Assembly: GCF_019668465.1 (NCBI RefSeq) | Contig: NZ_AP024828.1 | Coordinates: 1,054,001 to 1,118,000, forward strand | Source of the DNA: Mycobacterium senriense | GTDB taxonomy: Bacteria; Actinomycetota; Actinomycetes; Mycobacteriales; Mycobacteriaceae | DNA: 64,000 bases | Reading direction: 5' to 3' | In this document: positions 38,038-45,305 of the stretch, piece after piece | Layout: every line of letters starts with the position of its first letter | Numbering within the stretch: the first letter of the stretch is position 1 | Translations under genes and position numbers: made by a program | The notes under the pieces: model-generated | Databases searched by the model: none | The model's input: only the letters and a program-made list of their open reading frames with translations | What the model was told of the DNA's origin: nothing

Positions 38038-39485
38038 TCGACTCAGGAGTTCGCCATGCCAGAATTGGTGAGTGCGCGGTCGTTCTAGGGGCGAGCATGG
38101 CCGGCCTGCTTGCCGCGCGGGTCCTGGCTGATTTCTTTGTGACCGTCACTGTGGTCGAACGGGATGTATTGCCGGACGGCCCCGCGATCCGACGAGGGGT
38201 CCCCCAGGGTCGGCATGTTCATGTTCTGCTGACCCGCGGTGCGCAGATCTTGGATGAGCTCTTCCCCGGATTTCTGAATGAGCTGGTAGCAGGCGGTGCT
38301 CCCGTTTGGAACGACGGGGAGCTGTCCAAGCTTCACTTGTCTTTCGGCGGCCACGAGATGCTCCGGTCGGGAAAGATTGCACGTGAGGCTAGGGCACTGG
38401 CGGTGTACACGCCGAGTAGACCGCTCCTGGAATGCCTTGTCCGGCAACGCCTACAGGCGATCAAGAACGTGACGATTCTGGATGGCCACGACGCGGCCGA
38501 GTTGAAGTCGACGGCGGATCGAAACCGCGTCACCGCAGTGCGGGTGGTCAACCGCGACAGCGGTGCTGAACGGGAGTTGATGGCCGATGTGGTCATGAAC
38601 GCGACCGGCCGGGGTGCCCACACGTCGGCTTTTCTGGAGAGCCTCGGGTACGGCCGACCGGTCGAGGACCACATCGTCATGCACACGACCTACGTAAGCC
38701 AACTGCTGCGGATCCCCCGGGGCACGCTGAAGGAGATGCTGGTCGACATCAGCCCCGCACCGGGCCGGCCAACCGGGATGTTTCTCACCGGCTATGAGAA
38801 CGACACCTGGATGTTCACGGTCTTTGGCATGGTGGGGCACGAGCCGCCGCGCGACCTGGCCGGCATGCTGTCATTCGCCCAGGACTACTGCCCCGCCCAC
38901 CTGATTGCGGCGGTGCAGGCCGCCGAACCAATCGGCGAGGTGGCACATCACCGCGTGCCGTCCAGCCAGTGGCGACGCTACGACAAAATGCCCCGACTCC
39001 CCGACGGTCTGCTGGTCTGCGGCGACGCGATCTGCAGCTTCAACCCCATCTACGGGCAAGGAATGACCGTGGCCGCGCTGGAGGCTGCCGCACTGCGGGA
39101 CTGTCTACGTTGGGGCGGCACGGACCTGCCCCGGCGATACTTCCGCTCCTGTGCGAAACCTATCGGCGTGGCCTGGCGGATGGTAGCGGGCTCTGACCTG
39201 ACCTTCCCGGGGGTGACGGGGCGACGGTCGAGGTCGATGCGCGTTATCACCCGGCTGGTGGACTGGGCGCTCACCGCCTGTGAGTCCGACCCCGTTGTCG
39301 CCGTACGATTCTTCAGGGTCAACGGCCTCATCGATTCCCCGATTCGCCTCCTCCACCCCGCATTTGTTTACCGGGTCGCTGTCGTAAACCTGCGCCGACG
39401 ACGAGGCGGCGGGCAACCTCGGCAAGCCGAAGTTGCCGCCCGACGCAATAGTCGTGAGGCGCGACCTGACAACGCGTCGAGGTAA
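38034..39485 (+). CDS. FAD-dependent monooxygenase
   Basis: A 483-residue flavoprotein monooxygenase-like enzyme. The ADP-binding motif is VVLGASMAGLLAARVLADFF near residue 15; VVMNATGRGA is the conserved segment near 190; GDAICSFNPIYGQGMTVAALEAAAL around 340-365 is the FAD-ribityl GD motif with the family GQGM. These enzymes hydroxylate or epoxidise aromatic or lipid-like substrates with NAD(P)H and O2. The GTG at 38034 overlaps the cyclase stop (GTGA). The basic C-terminus is unusual. Within the tRNA-Gly island; it may act on products of the dioxygenase/lipoxygenase-like pair. Confidence 0.85.
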   Translation: MIDSGVRHARIGECAVVLGASMAGLLAARVLADFFVTVTVVERDVLPDGPAIRRGVPQGRHVHVLLTRGAQILDELFPGFLNELVAGGAPVWNDGELSKLHLSFGGHEMLRSGKIAREARALAVYTPSRPLLECLVRQRLQAIKNVTILDGHDAAELKSTADRNRVTAVRVVNRDSGAERELMADVVMNATGRGAHTSAFLESLGYGRPVEDHIVMHTTYVSQLLRIPRGTLKEMLVDISPAPGRPTGMFLTGYENDTWMFTVFGMVGHEPPRDLAGMLSFAQDYCPAHLIAAVQAAEPIGEVAHHRVPSSQWRRYDKMPRLPDGLLVCGDAICSFNPIYGQGMTVAALEAAALRDCLRWGGTDLPRRYFRSCAKPIGVAWRMVAGSDLTFPGVTGRRSRSMRVITRLVDWALTACESDPVVAVRFFRVNGLIDSPIRLLHPAFVYRVAVVNLRRRRGGGQPRQAEVAARRNSREARPDNASR

Positions 39486-39555
39486 TCGGCAAACCGAACT
39501 GAAGGTTCACGGCCTAGCAGGCCCGTTACGACACCGTGCGTGTCATCGTCGACCG

Positions 39556-39793
39556 TGCCCATCGATCGCCACGTGGCTCCCCGGTGTGATGCGGTAGCCC
39601 GAAGCGCCCGTGCGGTCACTCTAGGTAAGCACCTCCTTCCACCAGTCGTCGGCGGCTGAGGACCCTTGCCAGACGTGGGCGACATTCCGTCGAGAATCTG
39701 CATCGGGTCAGCACAGCTCGCGGCCATCGCGGCCGAGTTACCGGTGTTGAACGCATCAACGTATCGGCGCACCGCCTGCATTGGATCGTTCAA
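39556..39793 (-). pseudogene. Frameshifted SnoaL/NTF2-like gene remnant
   Basis: Reading leftward from a TTG at 39793 the frame gives NDPMQAVRRYVDAFNTGNSA and ADPMQILDGMSP, a typical SnoaL-like N-terminus. Family continuity then shifts by one frame: AHVWQGSSAADDWWKEVLT runs into a TAG, and beyond it SDRTGASGYRI and HVAIDG continue before another stop. So at least one frameshift and one nonsense change break the gene. It lies 3 bp past the stop of the 338-residue gene and ends near the FAD monooxygenase. Confidence 0.7.
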
Positions 39794-40806
39794 TTCATCG
39801 TCGCAAGGTTGTGCCAGAAGTTTTTCAGGCTGTCCGTGCCGCCGAATAGTGTCGTGAAGTTCGTGGAGTCAACGAGCACGATGTCGCCAGCCCGCGTATC
39901 GGACGGCGGCATCCAAATCAGCGCATTGAACTCGGTGTTGCCCGCCTCGGTGAATGGGTGAGGCCGCGTCGGGTCGACGCGTTGCCTACCGAGAACGCGG
40001 AGGCTATCGCCCTCGGAAGCGGTGAGCTCGTAGTGCGGCAGATGCGGGTGAAAGTTGAAGGTCGTGACGTTGTTGAGCAGCCCCGGTGTGTCGAGATCAC
40101 GGAAGCCAGTGAGTGGTGCGATCTCGTTCGTCGCTTCCCCAACTGCCGGGCGCAGCCCCCATGTGTTGTGAACGGGAACGTCGAGCGCCTTCATAAGTGA
40201 ACGTGTGTACGCAGTGAACCGCTGTTGTCGTGGCACCAGCGGATCGCCGTGGTGCAGGAACTCGACCTGCCGCTGGGCCATGTCGTCGGTGAATCCAACG
40301 TCGTGATGTGGAGCTAACAGCAGGCATGTTCCTTCTCGTTTCAGCCACTCGCGAATGGCTGTTACTTCTTCGGTCTCTGCTACTTCTTCGCCTACCAAAT
40401 GGTCAAGTCCGAAGACCATCAGCGTGTCGGTGTCGTCCAATATTCGTTCGTCGATCAACAGCTTGTAGCCAGCCTGGTCGATGCGTTGGAACACTGCGAC
40501 CGGATGGCCCGTCACTTCACCTGCCAATTCCTGGAAGGCCAGGGTGGAGCGGTGAAAAAGCTCCAAGGTCCCGGCGATGCCTTGCAGGAAGTTAGCCTCA
40601 TTCCATTCCGGTGCCTCATATACTGGCCATGCCGCCCTGCGGACTTCGGTCATCGTGGAGAAACGGTTGTCCAATGCTTCGGCATCGCGTTGGGATTCCC
40701 ATGGATAGCTCCAGGTCCAGTAGATGCTGATTCGTCGCCCGCCTGTGTGCGGGCGGGGGATGTGAGTTTGGTTGTAGGTGCGAGCGGCGGCGGGCAGGGT
40801 GCTCAT
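39790..40806 (-). CDS. Unrecognised 338-aa protein, third gene of DyP operon
   Basis: A soluble 338-residue protein that I cannot assign. There is no signal peptide or membrane helix. Residues 120-175 (TDTLMVFGLDHLVGEEVAE, IREWLKREGTCLLLAPHHDVGF) alternate strand and helix in the manner of a glutamine-amidotransferase-like or ThuA-like fold, and HHDVGF and HHGDP offer His/Asp clusters. Aromatic-rich N-terminal segment (RISIYWTWSYPWES). It follows the DyP peroxidase by 16 bp, so a partner role in that operon is likely. Function unknown. Confidence 0.75.
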   Translation of the reverse strand: MSTLPAAARTYNQTHIPRPHTGGRRISIYWTWSYPWESQRDAEALDNRFSTMTEVRRAAWPVYEAPEWNEANFLQGIAGTLELFHRSTLAFQELAGEVTGHPVAVFQRIDQAGYKLLIDERILDDTDTLMVFGLDHLVGEEVAETEEVTAIREWLKREGTCLLLAPHHDVGFTDDMAQRQVEFLHHGDPLVPRQQRFTAYTRSLMKALDVPVHNTWGLRPAVGEATNEIAPLTGFRDLDTPGLLNNVTTFNFHPHLPHYELTASEGDSLRVLGRQRVDPTRPHPFTEAGNTEFNALIWMPPSDTRAGDIVLVDSTNFTTLFGGTDSLKNFWHNLATMN

Positions 40807-40822
40807 GATCGTTCCTTGGTAC

Positions 40823-42139
40823 TCAGCCGAGATTCGCGAGATAACGCATGGCGTTGATGCCTGGCAGGAAGAAGTATGCCCCGCCCGAGAGGGTGGTTAA
40901 TGCCGGCAGTCCCTTCAGAGTTCGGCGGATTGGCCGCTTCGGTACCTTGAAATCCATTGTGCCATCCTGCCTTCCGCAGATCGGATCGTGTTCATTGCCC
41001 AGCTCGTGAAACGTACGGTCGTTGATCCACACGTTCTGAGCGAATTCGAACTGCCGGATCAAACTGGCGCAGATGATGAACGCGGCGATGCCACGATCCG
41101 CACCGTCGTCGGGTGCGCCCTCGGGTAGCGCCGGCCCATAAGTGGCTCCCCTGCGAATCATTCGATGCCGATTCATGTTATGCGCGGTGTCTCGCGGATT
41201 GAGTCGTCTGGCGTGAGCGCCCAAGGGACAGGCATATCCGTGAGGATCCATCTCCTTATAGTTGAAATCGTTGTTCCGCATCGGATCAGCGCCCAACTCA
41301 GGGTCGTCCCGGTTGGGTGCGAGGACTAACGGTGCGCCGCTGCGCCAACGGCCCATGAACTTCGCGGCCAACAACTCCTCTTCATCTGGCGTAGCGGAGT
41401 TGGAACGGATGTAGTCACGAAACAACGCCACATGCTCGTGCAGCCGTCGATACGCGGCAAAGGTCCCATTACGTGAGAGCACAGCTGGCTGCGGCAAAGT
41501 GGCCACCGGGCCGACCTCATCCGGATAGCCGAGGATGAACTCACCGGCCTTCAGCGGCGCACCGGATCCGGGCGTGGGAACCTCACCCGATCCCTCGATC
41601 ACCGGTTGTGACAGTCGATCTCGAAAACCGAAATGGTCATGGGCGTAGTTGAACGGAGGTGTCGCGTTCAAATCCAGATACGACAACCTGCGCACGCCCG
41701 CACACCGGGTCACCAGGTCGTCGTGAGCTGTGGTGGCGCGGGCATGCTCGCTGTCGTCTCGCGCAAACAGGATTGCAATCGCGTGCAGATCCTCACCAGC
41801 CAATCCGCCCACCCAGTTGTCGGGGTGGTTGCGCCCGGTGTCACCGAGAATGTCGGCCCTGGCGGCCATGCCTTGACGGAACTCCTCGGGAAAACTTGTG
41901 AGCGAATCCTCGGGCACACCGAGCGCCCGAAGGCCGTTCCAGGTGAACCCCAGCGTGACCCACCGCTTGGTGCTGTCCATCGTTTCTGTCACCGATGCGG
42001 CGGACTCAACAACCTCGACCAGTTCAGAAAGCCATGCCCGGCCACCGGCTGGTTCGTCAAACGACAAAAACCCATAGCGCCCGGTCATCGCCGGGGTGCG
42101 GGTCAGCAGGATGTGCTGGATGTCGTCAAGTTCAAGCAT
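40823..42139 (-). CDS. DyP-type haem peroxidase
   Basis: A 438-residue dye-decolorising-type peroxidase. The distal motif appears as HFGFRDRLSQPVIEG around residues 168-182: the catalytic Asp of GxxDG is present but the following Gly is Arg. The proximal His lies in CPLGAHARRLNPRDT near 310; downstream NRHRMIRRGATYGP contains the conserved Arg. The C-terminal SGGAYFFLPGINAM is typical of the class C/fungal-like subgroup. No signal peptide, so cytosolic. It reduces peroxides with an organic donor; in this island the peroxide could be a lipid hydroperoxide. Middle gene of a three-gene minus-strand operon. Confidence 0.87.
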   Translation of the reverse strand: MLELDDIQHILLTRTPAMTGRYGFLSFDEPAGGRAWLSELVEVVESAASVTETMDSTKRWVTLGFTWNGLRALGVPEDSLTSFPEEFRQGMAARADILGDTGRNHPDNWVGGLAGEDLHAIAILFARDDSEHARATTAHDDLVTRCAGVRRLSYLDLNATPPFNYAHDHFGFRDRLSQPVIEGSGEVPTPGSGAPLKAGEFILGYPDEVGPVATLPQPAVLSRNGTFAAYRRLHEHVALFRDYIRSNSATPDEEELLAAKFMGRWRSGAPLVLAPNRDDPELGADPMRNNDFNYKEMDPHGYACPLGAHARRLNPRDTAHNMNRHRMIRRGATYGPALPEGAPDDGADRGIAAFIICASLIRQFEFAQNVWINDRTFHELGNEHDPICGRQDGTMDFKVPKRPIRRTLKGLPALTTLSGGAYFFLPGINAMRYLANLG

Positions 42140-42151
42140 TCGCCCTGTGTC

Positions 42152-42712
42152 TCACTGCATTTGGTCAAGCATGGTTTGGAATGCAGCCTTGAGCCGTAGT
42201 GCCTTTTTGATTTCGTCGGCTGTGACATACGGATACTCCCCGTACTCCAAGAAGCTCGGGACCTGGTGCTCTCGGACGAACTTGATGAACGCCTCCGGGT
42301 TTTCCTTCCAGTCTTCAGGAAAGCCCTCCAAGTTCGTGAACACTGTCGTGATATCGGTCTGACTGAACAGTTGCACCGCATCCTCGGTGTACTTGTCGAA
42401 GTCGGTGTCGAAGATGCCCTGGTACTGGAAGTGCAGCCCCGACCCGACATCGAAAAGCACCCAGCGCAGGTAATGCAGTCGCAGCGGCGCGAGCACGTCG
42501 GGACTGGCCTTGATCGCCTCTTCAATCTGCTTGCCATACGCACGCACGGCCTCTTCCCGGCCTGCCTTGACTTTGGCGATGATCGAGAAGCCGTAGCACG
42601 CTGGGGTGCGGGGATAGACCGGCCCGTAGCGACCACGCTCGAGTTCGAAATAGCCCTCCTTAGGGATGGCGATCGCGGCCGGTTTGGTCCAGTCTTGATC
42701 GGTCGCCGGCAT
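42152..42712 (-). CDS. Unrecognised 186-aa protein coupled to DyP peroxidase
   Basis: A 186-residue soluble protein, first gene of the DyP operon with GGAGAA eight bases before its ATG and 12 bp before the peroxidase. The composition suggests a ferredoxin-like alpha+beta fold: ACYGFSIIAKVKAGREEAVR, then LAPLRLHYLRWVLFDVGSGL and HFQYQGIFDTDFDKYTEDA, reminiscent of a dimeric alpha-beta barrel (DyP peroxidases themselves have this fold). Possibly a non-haem relative or partner. Function unknown. Confidence 0.75.
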   Translation of the reverse strand: MPATDQDWTKPAAIAIPKEGYFELERGRYGPVYPRTPACYGFSIIAKVKAGREEAVRAYGKQIEEAIKASPDVLAPLRLHYLRWVLFDVGSGLHFQYQGIFDTDFDKYTEDAVQLFSQTDITTVFTNLEGFPEDWKENPEAFIKFVREHQVPSFLEYGEYPYVTADEIKKALRLKAAFQTMLDQMQ

Positions 42713-43038
42713 CGTGGTTCTCCATTCGCTGGTCTGGTGAAGGCGACGCTACGCCGCAACCTTGACCACCGGAACCGGTTCCGGTGCGTTGAAATTCGCG
42801 GAATCCGTCCGCTGTCATGCATGAAGCGGTATCACTCTGCTTAGCTGGACCTGGCAACGAATCATCATCGGCCCGCCCAGGCTTGATCACCGGATGGAGC
42901 CGGCTATGTCACTCTCAGCCCATTCGGCCCCGGGCGGTGTTAGGCGCACTCGGCGCTGGTCCAATAACCGGCACGCTGTGATGTGCTTCCGCGCGGGGAC
43001 CGCGGCGGCCTGTATTGAGTAATGGAGGAGGTGAAGGC
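42713..43038. other. Intergenic between divergent island genes
   Basis: About 325 bp with no convincing gene, holding the divergent promoters of the DyP operon and the small membrane protein. GGAACCGGTTCC at about 42769-42780 is a perfect 12-bp palindrome, a possible operator for the DyP operon. Confidence 0.5.
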
Positions 43039-43512
43039 ATGCCAGGAGTGTCCGACCTCGCCCTTGGGCTGGCACCGATTGCCGGTGGGATGGCGCTCGG
43101 TGCTGCGGCGGGATATTTGAAGGGTCCGGATGTTCGCCGCGCGATCAAGCAGGACATTGAACTGCTGAAGGACTTACCACCGGAACAGCTGGAGCGACGA
43201 ACCGAACTCCAACGCAGCATCGATACCCGTATCGACGACCTTATCGCGGCCACCAACCGATACCGGTCGCTTCGCAGAGCAGCCGGCACCTACCGAGGCA
43301 GCTTGCGCGACGTACTGCTACTCATCTGCGCAATTCTGTTCACCGGGGTCTGGTGGAGCACCGATCATCACAAGAGCAACTGGCTACCGATGTTCGTTGT
43401 TCTCATTGTGGTTTCGGTGTGGGCGGCCGCGTATGCGCTCCGCGGTCTCCATACCGGCGTGGTGAACTTGATTCGTCGGGAAGGCCGACCTTCAGCGCCA
43501 CCGCAACCGTGA
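43039..43512 (+). CDS. Small two-helix membrane protein
   Basis: A 157-residue protein of unknown function with GGAGGAGG seven bases before the ATG. An N-terminal small-residue helix (LALGLAPIAGGMALGAAAGY), a charged helical middle (KQDIELLKDLPPEQLERR) and two C-terminal membrane helices (VLLLICAILFTGVWW and WLPMFVVLIVVSVWAAAYAL). A Pro-rich stretch (PGPPPAPGPSAP) continues for about 40 codons in another frame after the stop, so an ancestral longer tail may have been cut by a frameshift. Last gene before the right island end. Confidence 0.7.
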   Translation: MPGVSDLALGLAPIAGGMALGAAAGYLKGPDVRRAIKQDIELLKDLPPEQLERRTELQRSIDTRIDDLIAATNRYRSLRRAAGTYRGSLRDVLLLICAILFTGVWWSTDHHKSNWLPMFVVLIVVSVWAAAYALRGLHTGVVNLIRREGRPSAPPQP

Positions 43513-44208
43513 AACCAAGGGAAGCACCGGAAATACCGGGACCACCGCCCGCACCAGGGCCATCCGCACCGTTGCAAATCACCCCAGGCATTCCGGGAGC
43601 GTTAACACCGGGAATACCCAATCCATGATGTCGAGATAGTCATGGCTTGTCATCGGGCAACGACACTATGCAGACGGCCACCGTGAGCAATATGCCGTCC
43701 ACGTTCGGCCTTTGAGCCGCGACCGGCGGCCTACAATTCTGGATGCCCAACGGACATGATGTTCTACAGCGAAATGATCGTCTCATTCCCTGCCAGCGCA
43801 CCAAACTCCACTGATATGGCAGCTGACACGACCTATCTCGGGAGGCCTGCCATCCGCTTCACCACCTCACCTGGCGGATCGGCCCGAGGATTCATTGGCA
43901 CGCAAACCTGCACGTAATCCCGCTGGCGTCATTGATAGCCGCCGCGCACTTATAGCTCTGGAGCCACCGATTTTCGCCACCTTCGCCTGGTCATCGCCAA
44001 GGCATGAGCGAGAGCGGCGTCCTGTTTGTCATGACGTAATCGGCCTGCCGATCCAGTAGGCGGACGCACATCGACCCTCCGATGGTGTCACAACGCTGTC
44101 ACAACTAGTGGCGAGGGCCGCCCACAATCCCGGACACGCATGGACGCTTATCCGCAGGTCACCCGATTGGATGGACAACCGAAATTAGCGCTGGACGCGC
44201 CAAAACGA
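43513..44208. other. Non-coding right end of island
   Basis: About 700 bp with no intact gene, no visible integrase and frequent stops in all frames. Likely eroded DNA. The first 110 bp encode a Pro/Gly-rich frame that may be a decayed tail of the preceding gene. Confidence 0.6.
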
Positions 44209-44256
44209 CTTCCCAAGCTGAATACGCTGTTCGATTCCCGTCATCGGGCTCCACGA
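44209..44256 (+). repeat. Putative attR: degenerate copy of tRNA-Gly 3' half
   Basis: CTTCCCAAGCTGAATACGC followed by TTCGATTCCCGTCATCGG and GCTCCACGA: the anticodon loop to 3' end of the tRNA at 30388-30435, same strand, with GGG reduced to TG and one extra G near the end. It lacks the 5' half, so it is not a functional tRNA. Confidence 0.82.
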
Positions 44257-44355
44257 CACAGGTTCGCACGATGCCGAAACCTCGCCCACAGCAATCGATT
44301 TCACTGCATCACCCGGCCGCCTGCAAACAAGTTATCCGCTGGTAGCTTTACCCCC

Positions 44356-45159
44356 ATGGGTGCCTTGGATGGACGCGTGGCCTTTATCACCGGCGGAGCT
44401 CGAGGGCAGGGCCGCGCGCACGCGCTGGCGCTGGCGGGCGATGGTGCCGACATCGTCGTCGCCGACGCCCCCGCTCCGATGACGGATCTGACCTATCCGC
44501 TGGGCACCGAGGACGACTTACGCGAAACGACCAAGCTGGTCGAAGAGCTGGGCCGGCGTTGCCTACCGCTCACCCTGGACGTGCGCGATTCGGCCGCCGT
44601 CGGCGCCGCGATCAAGCAGACGGTCGCCGACATGGGCAGCCTCGACATCGTGGTGGCCAACGCCGGAATCGTCAGCACCGGGCTACTGGAAGACGTCAGC
44701 GACGTGGTGTGGCAGCAGCTGATCGACACGAACCTGACCGGGGCGTTTCACGTCCTGCGGGCCGCCATACCGGTGATGCGGCAGCAGCGGTTCGGCAGGA
44801 TCGTGGTGACCTCCTCGATGGGCGGCCGCATGGGCATCCCCGAGCTGGCCGCGTACAACGCCACCAAGTGGGGTGTCATCGGCCTGGCGAAGTCCGCCGC
44901 CCTGGAGGTCGCGAAGGAGGGCATCACGATCAACGTCGTCTGCCCGACCACCACCCAGACACCGATGGTGCAGCCCACCGGAAGCGACGACGTCCCCGAC
45001 GACCTGGTGCGCCGGATGACGAAGGCCAACCCGATACCCCAGCCATGGCTGCAACCCGAGGACGTCAGCCGCGGGGTGCTGTACCTGGTCACCGACCCCG
45101 GGGTGATCACCGGAAGCGTGCTCGAGATCGGCCTCGGCGGCAGCGCTCGCATCCACTGA
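44356..45159 (+). CDS. Mycofactocin-type short-chain dehydrogenase
   Basis: A 267-residue SDR. The cofactor motif is VAFITGGARGQGRAHALALA; VANAGIVSTG is the NAG motif; the catalytic Ser in VVTSSMGGRMG and YNATKWG carry Tyr and Lys. The insertion with DLTYPLGTEDDLRETTKLVE after strand 2 is characteristic of the mycofactocin-coupled SDR subgroup, whose bound NAD is thought to be recycled by mycofactocin. Substrate probably an alcohol. The ATG at 44356 is preferred; it begins 99 bp after the right island repeat, so this belongs to the flanking chromosome. Confidence 0.9.
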   Translation: MGALDGRVAFITGGARGQGRAHALALAGDGADIVVADAPAPMTDLTYPLGTEDDLRETTKLVEELGRRCLPLTLDVRDSAAVGAAIKQTVADMGSLDIVVANAGIVSTGLLEDVSDVVWQQLIDTNLTGAFHVLRAAIPVMRQQRFGRIVVTSSMGGRMGIPELAAYNATKWGVIGLAKSAALEVAKEGITINVVCPTTTQTPMVQPTGSDDVPDDLVRRMTKANPIPQPWLQPEDVSRGVLYLVTDPGVITGSVLEIGLGGSARIH

Positions 45160-45305
45160 CGAACGGCTGAGAACGCGCCCGCGCGGGTTCGGCAGGCGTC
45201 GGGTCGCGCCGTCCAATGCTCGTCGCCTGAACCGTACTGACGGCGGGTGGATGTTCGCTACGCTTGACCCGATTAATACGTCGCCTGGGAAGTTGGGGCC
45301 AGATA

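Noticed and set aside
43513..44208. Search for an integrase or transposase remnant at the right island end
   Set aside because: No frame shows recombinase motifs; any such gene has decayed beyond recognition by eye.
44209..44256. Second tRNA-Gly gene
   Set aside because: Only the 3' half is present; there is no 5' acceptor strand or D arm.
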